Source: Streptomyces albidus (ex Kaewkla and Franco 2022) (GTDB taxonomy: Bacteria; Actinomycetota; Actinomycetes; Streptomycetales; Streptomycetaceae). From it: a stretch of DNA of 39,085 nt. Of the stretch, positions 1 through 11,034 are shown in pieces. A program made the translations under genes and the position numbers. Each line of letters opens with the position of its first letter. The first letter of the stretch is position 1. The notes beneath the pieces are model-generated. The model was not told where the DNA came from. It did not search any database and saw only the letters and a list, made by a program, of their open reading frames with translations. The stretch is taken from NCBI RefSeq assembly GCF_013870515.1, contig NZ_JACBXA010000031.1, forward strand, positions 1-39,085. The letters are read 5' to 3'.

Positions 1-2241
<2,241 letters not shown>

Positions 2242-2339
2242 CCGACGCCAAGTAGCCGACGCCAAGCGGTCGACGGCGGCGCGACGACCGGACGGGCGGC
2301 CCGTCAAGGGTGCTACGAGACGCCGCGCAACGCACTGCG

Positions 2340-2379
2340 GGCTCCCCTTCCCCGGCCGGGGAAGGGGAGCTGCGTTTTC
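2340..2379. terminator. Perfect 30-bp palindromic terminator hairpin
   Basis: Bases 2341-2370 form a perfect palindrome (GCTCCCCTTCCCCGG and its reverse complement), followed by TGCGTTTT. It lies between the isoamylase gene and the convergent membrane-protein gene and can serve both strands. The T-run is on the + side, which fits termination of the isoamylase. Confidence 0.85.
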
Positions 2380-2487
2380 CTCACCGAATCCACACGACGT
2401 GCGGGCCATTCTGTTTCAGGCCCCGCATTTCGTGGTCACTCCCTCTTCACCCGGCGCGGGATTCACCGGCGTTCCGGGTGAATGTGG

Positions 2488-2958
2488 TCAGAGGCGTCGC
2501 ACCCGCGCGGAAATTCCGTGACCGATGAGCAGGTAGATCGCAGCGGGCAAGCCGTAGTTGAGGAATACCCGTACGCCTTCGCTGTCCATCGTGAAGATGT
2601 CCTGCGCCCACCAGGCCAGCCAGTCGGCCACGGCCTTCACGAACTCCACGAAGGGATTGCCCTGGTTGGCCTCCAGCAGGTACAGCATGATCCACAGGCC
2701 CAGGAACACGGCGGCTATGTCCGCGATCGTGTGGATGATCAGGGCGGCCCGGTCCGAGCCGGCGCCGTCGCGGGGGCGGCGCTCACGGCGCGGGGGAGGA
2801 GCGGGCTGAGAGTACTCGGGCGGCCCGGGCGGGGGACCTTGCCAGCCGTAGTCGGGCCCCTGCGGCGGTCCGCTGCGCATGTGGCCGGCTGCTGGTGGCG
2901 GGCCACCCGGCGGTCGGTGGTAATGCGGCTGCCTGGGCATTGGTGCGGTGTCGCTCAC
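2488..2958 (-). CDS. Small membrane protein with proline-rich N-terminus
   Basis: 156 aa from GTG 2958 (V-S-D-T-A-P-M-P-R). GGGAAG lies just upstream; an in-frame GTG at 3021 is an alternative without a good ribosome site. The first ~70 residues are rich in Pro, Gly, His and Tyr (PPGGPPP, GPPPGPPEY) and should be disordered. A basic patch (RRERRPRD) follows, then two hydrophobic segments (around IIHTIADIAAVFLGLWIMLY and YGLPAAIYLLIGHGI) separated by a Trp-rich amphipathic stretch. Looks like a conserved Streptomyces membrane protein of unknown function; no catalytic motif is seen. Convergent with the isoamylase gene and sharing its terminator. Confidence 0.7.
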   Translation of the reverse strand: MSDTAPMPRQPHYHRPPGGPPPAAGHMRSGPPQGPDYGWQGPPPGPPEYSQPAPPPRRERRPRDGAGSDRAALIIHTIADIAAVFLGLWIMLYLLEANQGNPFVEFVKAVADWLAWWAQDIFTMDSEGVRVFLNYGLPAAIYLLIGHGISARVRRL

Positions 2959-3403
2959 GAGCTTCCCGTCCGACGCTTGACCGCGTCTCTTTCGGTTGAG
3001 GAATGACCACGACGTGGGCACCCGGAAAAACTGGCAGAGGTGTCCCGCATTCCGTGGCCCGCATTACCTCTGCGTCGGGTCGGGCCGACGGCGTTACTCG
3101 TGGTCGCGGTACGCCTGGAATGATCGCCATGAGGAGTGTGCCGAGAAGTCTTGGCGCCCCCCTGAGAATTTAACGGGGGAGAGCAGGAGAAGGAAGACCG
3201 TACCTTCTGCTCGATGCCTTGATCTTCTGCGGACCGCCGCTCCGAAGCCCGTCGGGAGCCCGGTCAGCGGCCTGCACCGGAACGACGGACGGGCGGGCCG
3301 GAGGTGCGGCAGGTGTCCGGCTCCATGATCGAGCTCCGCGCGGGGCAGGCCGTACGGCGGCGCGAGGGTGGCCAGGAACGGCAGCCGTCAGCATGATCAG
3401 GTC

Positions 3404-3445
3404 GATCACGATCACGATCACGATCACGATCACGATCACGATCAC
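3404..3445. repeat. Hexanucleotide microsatellite, 7 x GATCAC
   Basis: Seven perfect tandem copies of GATCAC (42 bp), preceded by a degenerate GATCAGGTC. If translated it reads (DH)n or (SR)n, but no gene supports that. Each unit contains a GATC site. Confidence 0.95.
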
Positions 3446-3493
3446 GGCGTCCGGCTCCGTAGCCGAGCAGTCGGCACACCCCCACGCCGCCAA

Positions 3494-3551
3494 GGTAAAC
3501 GTTGTAATCCCTCCCCCCGGCGTGGCCGCCGTCCGGGTAAACGTTGTAATC
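3494..3551. promoter_or_regulatory. Pair of identical 16-bp boxes GGTAAACGTTGTAATC
   Basis: Exact copies at 3494-3509 and 3536-3551, 42 bp start to start, which is four helical turns. The core TAAACGTTGTA resembles LacI/GalR-family operators, which centre on CG flanked by AA/TT. The nearest start downstream on the minus strand is the membrane protein at 2958; on the plus strand it is the sigma-like gene at 4109. Regulator and target are not identified. Confidence 0.5.
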
Positions 3552-4108
3552 GGTCGCTCGGGACGCGCGCGCGCCATGCGCGGTCCAGCTCTGCGCGGGC
3601 GACCGGACTCCCCGTACGAGTCGGCGACGAGGCGGACACCATGGGGGCCTCCCGCGCCGCACCGCCCAACGCGTCCAAGCCACCAGGCACTTGGCCGCGA
3701 CCGGCGCAGAACGCGGCCGCTCCCTGTCGACGTCCTCCCGGCCGTCGCCGTCGGCGGGTGAGGACGAAGCGGGCATCACGGTCGACGGTCCGTTCGGTCC
3801 CCGTGCCGGGCCCCGGCTCATGCTTCGCGTGCGTACTCACTTGAGGAACAAGTCGCCAGAGACAGGTGATTGAGCCTCCAGAGGCCGCCTCGGCAGGCCC
3901 ACCGCGGCTGACCAGCGCAGACTCCTGCCTGACGGCAGTTACCTAGCAGCGCTCACAAGCCAGCTAGGTACGTGATGCTCATGCCATTCCCGTCCGCTTC
4001 CGCTGAAGTGGATGGTCGCGGCACCCATACGTCGTGGTGCCGAGTCCGGACGTACAGCATTCGTCTCGTGATGGGACGCCTTGAACTGACGAGAGATTGA
4101 ACGAACGG

Positions 4109-6016
4109 ATGGATTCTGCGCGACTGCCTGACGCCGACCTGCTTCAGCTCGTCCGAGAGGGCGGGGAGACCGCTCCCCCCGCGCTCAGGGAGCTGGAACA
4201 GCGCCACTTCCATGCCGTGAAGGCCTTCGCGTCGGCATGCGCCGTCAATCTCTCCGCCGGAAGCCAGCTCGCCAACCAGGCATGGCAGCGCGCGCTCCGC
4301 TCCCAGGAGGGAAGCGCCATAGGCGCCGTACGCCCGCACGCCCTCACCGTCGTGCTGCGCTCCGCGGCCGACTTCGCGGGCACGGGTCACCGGAGCGCCC
4401 TCGACTTCGACCTGGCCGTGTGGCTCGAGCCGTACCTGCCGCAGTTCCCCAGCGGCGCCCCCGGGCTCAACCCGGCGTTCTTCCACCGTGACTCCGTGAC
4501 GGCACAGGCCTTCGGCGCCCTGCCGGGCTCCAGCCAGACGGTGCTGTGGCACTACACGGTCGAACACGACGACGGCGTGTGGATCCGCGGCCTGCTCGGC
4601 TCGGGTACGGAAGACGTGTCCCTGCTCAACAGGCGTGCGCGCAGGGAGCTTTACGACGCCTACGTCCAGATCCACCAGGACGAGACCCTCGACGACGAAT
4701 GCCGGCGCTTCCACCGCATGGTGCTGGCCTACGCGGAGCAGCGGTGCATGAACCCCGCAGCCGATGTGATCCCGCACCTGGAGCGGTGTGCGTACTGCTC
4801 GCGGGCCGTCACCGACCTGGGTCGCATGCGCGCTGACTGCGGGGGGCTCCTGGCGGAATCGCTGCTGCCGTGGGGAGGCCAGGAGTACGCCGCCTCCAGA
4901 TTCCCCACCGCCTTCTCCTCCACCTTGCAGGTCCCGGACGGTGTCGTCGAAGTCAGTCACCCGGTCACCGAGCAGCTCCCCGTCGTCGCACGGGAGCGCG
5001 GCAGGCGCCGCGCCGCCGGGGCGGGAGCCGCCGTCGCGGCTCTGAGCCTCGGGCGCAACCGCAACCGGCACGACGACGAACGCGAGGAACGCATCCCGAG
5101 GGAACGCAGGCTGAGCGGCAGACGCGTCGCCCAGTCGGTGGCCGTCCTCGGCCTGTGTTCCGTCGCTGTGGCCTTCGCCTACGCCGGAGGTGTCGGACCG
5201 GGCACCCAGCAGAGCAGCGACTCGGCGCCTCCCAAGGAGGTGCCGGAAGCACCTGCGCCGTCCAAGCCGTCGCCGTCGAAGACCACCGCCACGGCCACCG
5301 CCACCTCGACGGTCACGGCGACGAAGAGCCCCAAGCCGCCGCCCACGGGGGGCGGAGGCCAGTCCTCCTCGGCGCCCCCCGTCCGTGGTGCGGCTCTGGA
5401 GTGGGTATTCGACGGGGTCAAGCGCGGCGTGGCGGCCGACACCTCGGGGGAGAACCAGGACGGCACTCTCATCGGTGACCCGCTTCCGCGCCTGCTGAAG
5501 TCGGGAGCGGTCCAGTTCTTCGGTGTGCAGTCCGTCGCGGCGGACGGCCCCGTCGTCGACACGACCGGCAGCTTCTCCGTGTCCGCCCGCGTGAAGCTCC
5601 AGGACGACGAGGAGTTCCAGACGGTCGTCAGCCAGGACGGCACGGAGATCAGCGGCTTCCAGCTCCAGTACGACCCGGAGGAGGACCGCTGGGAGATGCG
5701 CATGGCCGAGGAGGACGACGAGGACTCCGACGCGGACGAGGCGTCTTCGGAGACCGACCCCGAGGTCGGCGTGTGGACGCATCTGACGGGCGTCTACGAC
5801 GGCTCCGAGGACGAGATCCGTCTGTACGTCGACGGCGTGCTCGAGGACACCACCGACCGTGAGGGCGGCTTCGATGCGGAGGGGGACTTCGCAGCCGGAC
5901 GTGCGCTGGAGGGCGACGAGTTCGTCAGGGGCTTCGAGGGGACGGTCGACGACGTACGGGTCTTCCCGAAGGCCGTCTCCGGTGCTGAGGCCGTGAAGCT
6001 GGCCCGCGGCCGCTGA
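4109..6016 (+). CDS. Sigma-like / zinc-finger / transmembrane / LamG fusion protein
   Basis: 635 aa from ATG 4109 (TTG 4097 is an in-frame alternative; GAGAGA at 4091-4096 lies 12 bases before the ATG). Residues 1-210 resemble a diverged ECF sigma factor (PDADLLQLVREGGETAPPAL, then a helical region). Residues 223-230 (HLERCAYC) give the Hx3Cx2C signature of zinc-binding anti-sigma domains. A basic stretch precedes one membrane helix at 341-360, then a Pro/Ser/Thr/Lys linker (361-425), then a concanavalin-like LamG domain (428-635) with an acidic insert (EEDDEDSDADE). Topology: regulatory half inside, carbohydrate-binding-type half outside. This suggests a membrane sensor coupled to transcription, but DNA or RNA polymerase binding is inferred only. 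Only 13 bp separate its stop from the convergent LuxR gene. Confidence 0.85.
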   Translation: MDSARLPDADLLQLVREGGETAPPALRELEQRHFHAVKAFASACAVNLSAGSQLANQAWQRALRSQEGSAIGAVRPHALTVVLRSAADFAGTGHRSALDFDLAVWLEPYLPQFPSGAPGLNPAFFHRDSVTAQAFGALPGSSQTVLWHYTVEHDDGVWIRGLLGSGTEDVSLLNRRARRELYDAYVQIHQDETLDDECRRFHRMVLAYAEQRCMNPAADVIPHLERCAYCSRAVTDLGRMRADCGGLLAESLLPWGGQEYAASRFPTAFSSTLQVPDGVVEVSHPVTEQLPVVARERGRRRAAGAGAAVAALSLGRNRNRHDDEREERIPRERRLSGRRVAQSVAVLGLCSVAVAFAYAGGVGPGTQQSSDSAPPKEVPEAPAPSKPSPSKTTATATATSTVTATKSPKPPPTGGGGQSSSAPPVRGAALEWVFDGVKRGVAADTSGENQDGTLIGDPLPRLLKSGAVQFFGVQSVAADGPVVDTTGSFSVSARVKLQDDEEFQTVVSQDGTEISGFQLQYDPEEDRWEMRMAEEDDEDSDADEASSETDPEVGVWTHLTGVYDGSEDEIRLYVDGVLEDTTDREGGFDAEGDFAAGRALEGDEFVRGFEGTVDDVRVFPKAVSGAEAVKLARGR

Positions 6017-6029
6017 GCCGGCTCCGCCG

Positions 6030-8663
6030 TCAGCCGAAGTCCTCCTTGAAGTACTCCGATCTCAGGGCCCGGCGGTTCCGCACGCCGAGCTTCCGGTAGA
6101 TGTTCTGCAGGTGGTTGTCGACCGTGCGCTTCGAGATGGTGACCGCCTCGGCCACCTCGGCGTTCGTGAGACCTGAGCACACGAGGCCCGCGATCTCCGC
6201 CTCCCTGGCGGTGAGGTGCTTGGCCACCCCCAGCATCGAGAGCCCCGGAGTGCCGGCCTGCTCGCACAGGCGTTGCAGGGAGAAGGAGAAGTTCTCGGCT
6301 GCGGTGGCCGACCGCTCCTCGCCGCGTTGGCTCCACAACAGGCAGGCGGATGCGGCGGCTTCGGCGGCGACCAGGGACGAGCCGGTGGCCTCCAGCGCGT
6401 GGGCGCTGTCCATGAGCCTCTCCGGGTCGCCCTCCGCGAGAGCGGAGACGTATCTGGTTCGGGCGGCGAGCAGCTCGCCGTCGGCGGACCGCGATATCTG
6501 AAGCAGTCTCGCGTCCGCGGCCTTTGCGTCTCCGAGCCGGGCGATGTCGGTCAGCAGCCGGGCCTCGCTGGCCAGGTGCCCCGCCTCCCGTGCGCTCTCC
6601 ACCGCCTCCCACAAGAGGTTGCGCGCCTCCTGCGCGTTGCCCTGCACCGCGTGCAACCAGGCCTGGCCCAGGGGGAGTTCGGAGCGGAAGGCTCCCCAGT
6701 CCGGCAGGCCCGCGCAATCGCTGAGCGCCTTCGTCGCGGCGGGGACGTCCTTGAGCAGCGCCGCGGCCTCGGCCTTGCGGGCCAGAGCCGTGTGCAGCGT
6801 GCCGACGAGCGAGTTGCGTGCCGCCACGGAGACCGACTGCGAAGCCCAGCGCCGCGCCTGCGCCGGCTTGCCGCGCAGGAGGGAGCATCGTGCGAGTGCC
6901 GCAGCGATCCATGCCTCCGCTCCCGGGGCGTCGTCGGCCAGCGCTTCCTCCCAGCCCTTCTCCCCCGTCCTGTACGCCTCGTCGAGCCTGCCCTCCTCCT
7001 CCAGGGCGAACATGACGGTGTTCAGGTACTGCACGGGATGCGGAATGCCCAGCGAGTTCTCCAGGCCGAGGCGTTCCTCGTACGCCTCCTGCGCCAGCTT
7101 CAGACCGCTCTTCGCACGCCCGGTGGCCACGAGGGCGGATGCACGTGGGCCCTTCCCCAACAGGCCCGCGTGGCAGCTCTCCTCGAACTGGAGGCTGCGG
7201 ATGGCGTGCAGCGTCTCCTGCGGCCGGCCGAATGCCATGAGCACCGCGCCGCGAACGGCCGTCAGAACGTCCCGGTACTTCGGGTCGGTGATCCCGGCCA
7301 TCGCTTCGGCACTGACCTCCAGTGCCCTGTCCGCGTCGATGAACCCCCAGGCCAGCAGCCTGGACTTGCCGATCGCGACGAGGAGCCGGTCCAGCTCACC
7401 CGCCGTCCGCTGCGCCGCCTCGTCGAAGACCTCCCAGGCGCCGTCGAGGTCGCCGAGCTCGTAGAGCGACTCCGCCAGCAGCAGGCGGGGCAGGAGTTCC
7501 TCGCTGTCCCGGCAGGCGGCCGTCGAAAGCTCCCTCACCTGCCGGAAGTTCTGCGTACGGCGTGCCAGCGTCGCGGCTCTCAGGAGAGTGTCCGGATCCG
7601 CCGAACCCGTGGCGGCGAGCTGCCAGGTCGCGATCCGTATCTTGTCCGTGAACCTCTTGGCGCCCCGTGCCTCGACCAGCGCGGCCTCCTCACTGAGGAT
7701 GCGCCGGCGCTCCGAGGACGGGATGGCCGAGCGGAGCACCTTCTCGTGCGCCGGATGCCTCAGGGACACAGACTCCCGTCGGCCGTCCCGCGTCGTGCGT
7801 GTGAAACCGAGCACCTCCAACTCGTCCATCGCGCCGTCGGGCAGGCTCGCGGCCTCCACCGGCTGGCACAGGGCGATCCGGTTCAGCGTCCGTCGGGACT
7901 CCGGAGCGATGTCGGTCAGCCGCCGCTCCAGCAGCTCCGAAAGGAGCGGAGTGGAGCCCACATCGGAGATGAGCGTCCACGACTCCCCGTCGTCGATGAG
8001 GCTCTCCCGTTCCAGGGAGTGCTGGACGAACTCGCGGAGATACCGGGGGTTGCCTTCGCTGACCCTGTGCAGGATGGAGACGGTGCGGGGTTCGACGGCC
8101 CCGCCGAGTGCGCGGCGCATCACCTCGCCCACCTGCTCCTCGCCCAGGCCGTGCAGGTCGATCCGCCGGGCCGTCCCGCTCGCCTGCAGCGAGTACGCGA
8201 CGGGCTTGAGCTCCCGCAGGGAACCGACCGTTCCGACGAGGAAGAGCGCCCCGGATTCCAGGAGTTGGCCTATGAGCGAGGCGGAGGGCTCGTCGAGTGC
8301 TTCCAGGCCGTCCACGACGAGGACGAACCTCGTGCCCGTCGAGCCGTGGGAGCACTTCTCCGTCAGGGCCTCATGCGTCCTGTTGAACAGGTCCACCGCG
8401 TCGTTGACGTTCGTGCCCTGCGGAAGCAGATGCGCGAGTGAGGCCAGGGGGGAGTGGTCGCCGGAGACGGGGATCGCTTTGCCGGTCCCGTGACCGCGGT
8501 GGCTCGCACGGCGGCGGCAGACCTGGGCGAGTTGTGACTTTCCGGCACCCTGGGGGCCGTGGACGATGAACGCCTGCCACCGTTCACTGACCAACGCCGC
8601 GTCGAACTGAGCGACTTCCAGCTCGTATCCGACGAACGGCCAAGGTATCGGGTCGCCCACCAT
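6030..8663 (-). CDS. LAL-type LuxR-family regulator with AAA/STAND ATPase
   Basis: 877 aa. N-terminal P-loop ATPase: Walker A GPQGAGKS at 36-43, Walker B RFVLVVDGLEAL around 112-122. The middle (about 350-800) is alpha-helical and Ala/Leu/Arg-rich, of TPR type. The C-terminal ~65 residues are a LuxR/GerE HTH (LTAREAEIAGLVCSGLTNAE, then AVTISKRTVDNHLQNIYRKL). These large ATPases act as signal-responsive activators; the ligand is unknown. AGGGGGAG directly abuts ATG 8663, so GTG at codon 2 (8660) may be the real start. It ends 13 bp from the sigma-like/LamG gene, convergently. Divergent from the AMIN-like gene across a 402-bp gap. Confidence 0.9.
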   Translation of the reverse strand: MVGDPIPWPFVGYELEVAQFDAALVSERWQAFIVHGPQGAGKSQLAQVCRRRASHRGHGTGKAIPVSGDHSPLASLAHLLPQGTNVNDAVDLFNRTHEALTEKCSHGSTGTRFVLVVDGLEALDEPSASLIGQLLESGALFLVGTVGSLRELKPVAYSLQASGTARRIDLHGLGEEQVGEVMRRALGGAVEPRTVSILHRVSEGNPRYLREFVQHSLERESLIDDGESWTLISDVGSTPLLSELLERRLTDIAPESRRTLNRIALCQPVEAASLPDGAMDELEVLGFTRTTRDGRRESVSLRHPAHEKVLRSAIPSSERRRILSEEAALVEARGAKRFTDKIRIATWQLAATGSADPDTLLRAATLARRTQNFRQVRELSTAACRDSEELLPRLLLAESLYELGDLDGAWEVFDEAAQRTAGELDRLLVAIGKSRLLAWGFIDADRALEVSAEAMAGITDPKYRDVLTAVRGAVLMAFGRPQETLHAIRSLQFEESCHAGLLGKGPRASALVATGRAKSGLKLAQEAYEERLGLENSLGIPHPVQYLNTVMFALEEEGRLDEAYRTGEKGWEEALADDAPGAEAWIAAALARCSLLRGKPAQARRWASQSVSVAARNSLVGTLHTALARKAEAAALLKDVPAATKALSDCAGLPDWGAFRSELPLGQAWLHAVQGNAQEARNLLWEAVESAREAGHLASEARLLTDIARLGDAKAADARLLQISRSADGELLAARTRYVSALAEGDPERLMDSAHALEATGSSLVAAEAAASACLLWSQRGEERSATAAENFSFSLQRLCEQAGTPGLSMLGVAKHLTAREAEIAGLVCSGLTNAEVAEAVTISKRTVDNHLQNIYRKLGVRNRRALRSEYFKEDFG

Positions 8664-9065
8664 CTCCCCCTTTGCGCGAAGTCGGGCAGCGAGCCGCAGC
8701 CGCAGGAGCCCGCTCCCCGGGCGGCCGGTCGTGCCGCCGCCGACTGCCGCACCGTCCCGTGAGCCATGCGTGTCGGAGGCCCAGGATCAACCTCGCCCGG
8801 TCAATGGCTGTTTCCTTCCGCGGACCTCACGAGCAGGGTACGGATCCCGCAGGCCGGGGGAACCCCGTGTGGCCAGAGTTGTCGGATCATGCGCGGACTT
8901 GAGCCCGCCGGGGGGCCGGCAGCCTTCGGCCGGTGGCGAGACCGCGGACCGGCGTATTCCACCCCGTGTCGGACTCCGCGAAATCTGAGACGTTCCGTGC
9001 AACTATGCCCGAGTCCTGTGCGTCTGAACTGCTACCAGAGGAAATGCGCCACAAGGGGGCCTCCC
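8664..9065. other. 402-bp divergent promoter region
   Basis: Lies between the LuxR gene (minus) and the AMIN-like gene (plus). An open frame continues upstream from the AMIN-like gene to 8766, but it lacks a ribosome site and protein-like composition. Promoters for both genes are expected; no clear -10/-35 pair stands out. Confidence 0.5.
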
Positions 9066-9674
9066 ATGAGAAAGACCAGCCTGCTTGCCATCGCCGTCCT
9101 CACGAGCGTCGGGCTGCTGACCACCGCGTCGGCCGGCACGGCAGCCGCGAGCGGCACTGAAGGCTCCAAGGGGGCCACCACGGCGACTGCGAGTGCCGCT
9201 GCGAGCTGCGGCGTCACATGGGGGAGCCTGCCCAAGGCCGCCGCTGAGACCGGCAACCGGCCGCTGACGAACGTGAGGACGGGGCGGCACGATTGCTACG
9301 ACCGCATGGTCCTCGACATCCGCGGTGACCTGCCCGCCTCTCCGACCGGCTACCAAGTGCGTTACGTGAGCAAGCTGTACCAGGACGGCTCAGGGAATCT
9401 GATCAAGATCAACGGGGGCGCGATTCTCGAAATCGTCGTCACCGCACCGAGTTACGACTCGGAGACCTACGAGCCGACCTACAACGGACGCGGCGGCAAG
9501 CCGCTGCCGGGTGTGAACCTCACGGGCTACAAGACGTTCAAGGACGCCCGCTTCGGGGCGAGTTACGAGGGAACGACCCAGCTCGGTCTCGGCGTACGGG
9601 CCCGGCTGCCGTTCCGGGTGCTCCCCGTGGGCGACCGGCTCGTGATCGACGTCGCCCACTCCTGGGCGAGTTGA
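9066..9674 (+). CDS. Secreted AMIN-like domain protein
   Basis: 202 aa from ATG 9066, chosen because AAGGGGG lies 7 bases upstream and the product then opens with a classic signal peptide: MRKTS, hydrophobic LLAIAVLTSVGLLTTASAG, and an Ala-rich cleavage zone near residues 25-30. A Ser/Thr/Ala-rich spacer precedes a beta-rich domain starting CGVTWGS and containing TNVRTGRHDCYDRMVLDI, typical of Actinobacterial AMIN-like cell-envelope domains. Two cysteines (CGVT and HDCYD) could pair. Ends in LVIDVAHSWAS. Role unknown; presumably binds envelope polymers. A strong terminator follows the stop. Confidence 0.85.
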   Translation: MRKTSLLAIAVLTSVGLLTTASAGTAAASGTEGSKGATTATASAAASCGVTWGSLPKAAAETGNRPLTNVRTGRHDCYDRMVLDIRGDLPASPTGYQVRYVSKLYQDGSGNLIKINGGAILEIVVTAPSYDSETYEPTYNGRGGKPLPGVNLTGYKTFKDARFGASYEGTTQLGLGVRARLPFRVLPVGDRLVIDVAHSWAS

Positions 9675-9681
9675 GAGTGGG

Positions 9682-9715
9682 TCGGGGGCGGTCCCTGACC
9701 GGACCGCCCCCGACT
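9682..9715 (+). terminator. 14-bp stem terminator
   Basis: GTCGGGGGCGGTCC (9682-9695) pairs perfectly with GGACCGCCCCCGAC (9702-9715) around a 6-base loop, 7 bases after the AMIN-like stop codon. No long T-run, as usual in Streptomyces. Confidence 0.85.
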
Positions 9716-10039
9716 TCGCCTCACCCGGCCCACACGAGCGTCGTCGGCGAGGACTGCACAGTCCTTCGCCCGGATTCCGAGCACTGATGGACGCACGACA
9801 ACCTTGATCAGGTTCGTACGCGCGGAACCGCGGCTGTGTATGCCGCGTTGTGCCGGATGCGCGCCGGTGGGGGGAGTGCGTCCACCGTGAAATGCCGTCC
9901 TCAGAAACCCGCGGCCTTCGACGTCGCCGTCGGGCAGGCGGCAGATCTCGCCTCGCTCATCAGTCCGGAAGTACTTCTCGCCCCCGTGTTGGCGAAAAGG
10001 ACGCTCCGGTCAGGGCCGCGAAGGCGTGGCCCGCCCCCT
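9716..10039. other. 324-bp intergenic stretch without a gene
   Basis: Between two genes that converge on it. No frame has a plausible start, ribosome site or recognisable protein. Confidence 0.5.
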
Positions 10040-10360
10040 TCAGCCCGCCTTGGTGAGGCGGTATTCGGTCGAGGGGAAGCCCCCCTGGGCGCTGCACCGC
10101 GAGCTCGACCTGCTGTCGGTCCAGTTCCAGCCGACGGGCGCCAGGCACGCCCACTGTCCCTCCGAGGGAGAGACGACGTTGTAGCTCATGCCGTTCGGGA
10201 CGCCGCAGTCGGCGTCGTAGGTGACCCAGTCGTAGGTCATGCCCGGCGGGACGGAGCACTGCCAGGCGGCCTGAGCCGGCCCCGCGCTCACCACGGTGAT
10301 GCCACCCGCCAGCGCCGCCGTGAGGGACGCCGCTGCAATGGATCTTCGAAGCTTACCCAT
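10040..10360 (-). CDS. Small secreted four-cysteine protein
   Basis: 106 aa. A textbook ribosome site AAAGGAG lies 5 bases before ATG 10360. Signal peptide: basic MGKLRRS, hydrophobic core to about residue 25, cleavage after AQA (residues 29-31). The mature ~75 residues contain four cysteines (C35, C52, C72, C89) and an internal similarity: CSVPPGMTYDWVTYDADC and CGVPNGMSYN share the PxGMxY pattern. Aromatic residues are frequent. Looks like a small extracellular beta protein with two disulfides; function not recognised. Convergent with the AMIN-like gene. Confidence 0.8.
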   Translation of the reverse strand: MGKLRRSIAAASLTAALAGGITVVSAGPAQAAWQCSVPPGMTYDWVTYDADCGVPNGMSYNVVSPSEGQWACLAPVGWNWTDSRSSSRCSAQGGFPSTEYRLTKAG

Positions 10361-11034
10361 TCTGACTCCTTTACACGGGACGGCAATTCACCGTCCGCGG
10401 AGGACATAGGAGCAGAACGAATGCGCCGTCACAAGTTTTCCCGGCCACAACTCGCCTGGGAGGGTCTTTCTTTGCCACATGAGGCAATTGCAGCGTTGTG
10501 AATTGCCCATCCGGGCAATGGCGTTCATGGTGACCGGCGCTCAGAATGAGCAGGTCGTGAGCCCTGAAACCGGTATCAGGACGGATTCCGTGCGATGACT
10601 CCTGTCCAGCATTCCCATCCGCGGCAGGCCGACTCCTTGCCGGGTGAAGGGAATCGGCGCCACGGCCTCGAATTCCCACGGATGCAGGGCCAGGACGGGC
10701 CGGCGACGGCCCGTCCGTCCGCGACGACGTCGCACGTGGCGGGACCGTGCCCGGCGCCCGGGCTGTGGGCCTGCGTCCGTCTTGTCCGGCGGGGGTCACG
10801 GGCGTACGTATGGCGTACGGATGAGGCATCGCACGAGGTCGGAGGTCCGCACCCGACGGGTGTGGACTACACCGGAGGAAAGCGGCCGGAACAGCGGTAT
10901 GCTCTCGGCCTCGAAACACAGAAATTGCCGCCAGGCGTGCTCAGTTGAAGCACCTCGGCATCATCCCGCTCCCGTATACCTCGGGCCTTGGGCGGAATCC
11001 GTCCTTCAGTGGCGGCGAACCACCAGGAGAAATG
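10361..11034. other. 674-bp divergent intergenic region
   Basis: Between the small secreted protein (minus) and the PucR regulator (plus). Contains an inverted repeat ATTGCCC-ATCC-GGGCAAT at 10502-10519 and a near-tandem GGCGTACG at about 10801-10827. Frames in it lack ribosome sites and family resemblance. Presumed promoter region for both genes. Confidence 0.5.

Larger units (their letters stand above)
2959..4108. other. 1.15-kb gene-free interval
   Basis: No convincing gene in any frame. Long frames here (for example one reading DHDHDHDH across the microsatellite) are by-products of high GC and the 6-bp repeat. The interval holds a GATCAC tandem repeat (3404-3445) and two identical 16-bp boxes (3494-3509, 3536-3551), annotated separately, plus presumed promoters of the flanking genes. 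Confidence 0.6.

Noticed and set aside
3368..3844. Plus-strand frame reading (DH)n, a possible metal-binding protein
   Set aside because: The His/Asp run is only the GATCAC microsatellite; the rest has no family resemblance and no ribosome site.
3953..5782. Minus-strand 609-codon frame
   Set aside because: Antisense to the sigma-like/LamG gene; composition is not protein-like.
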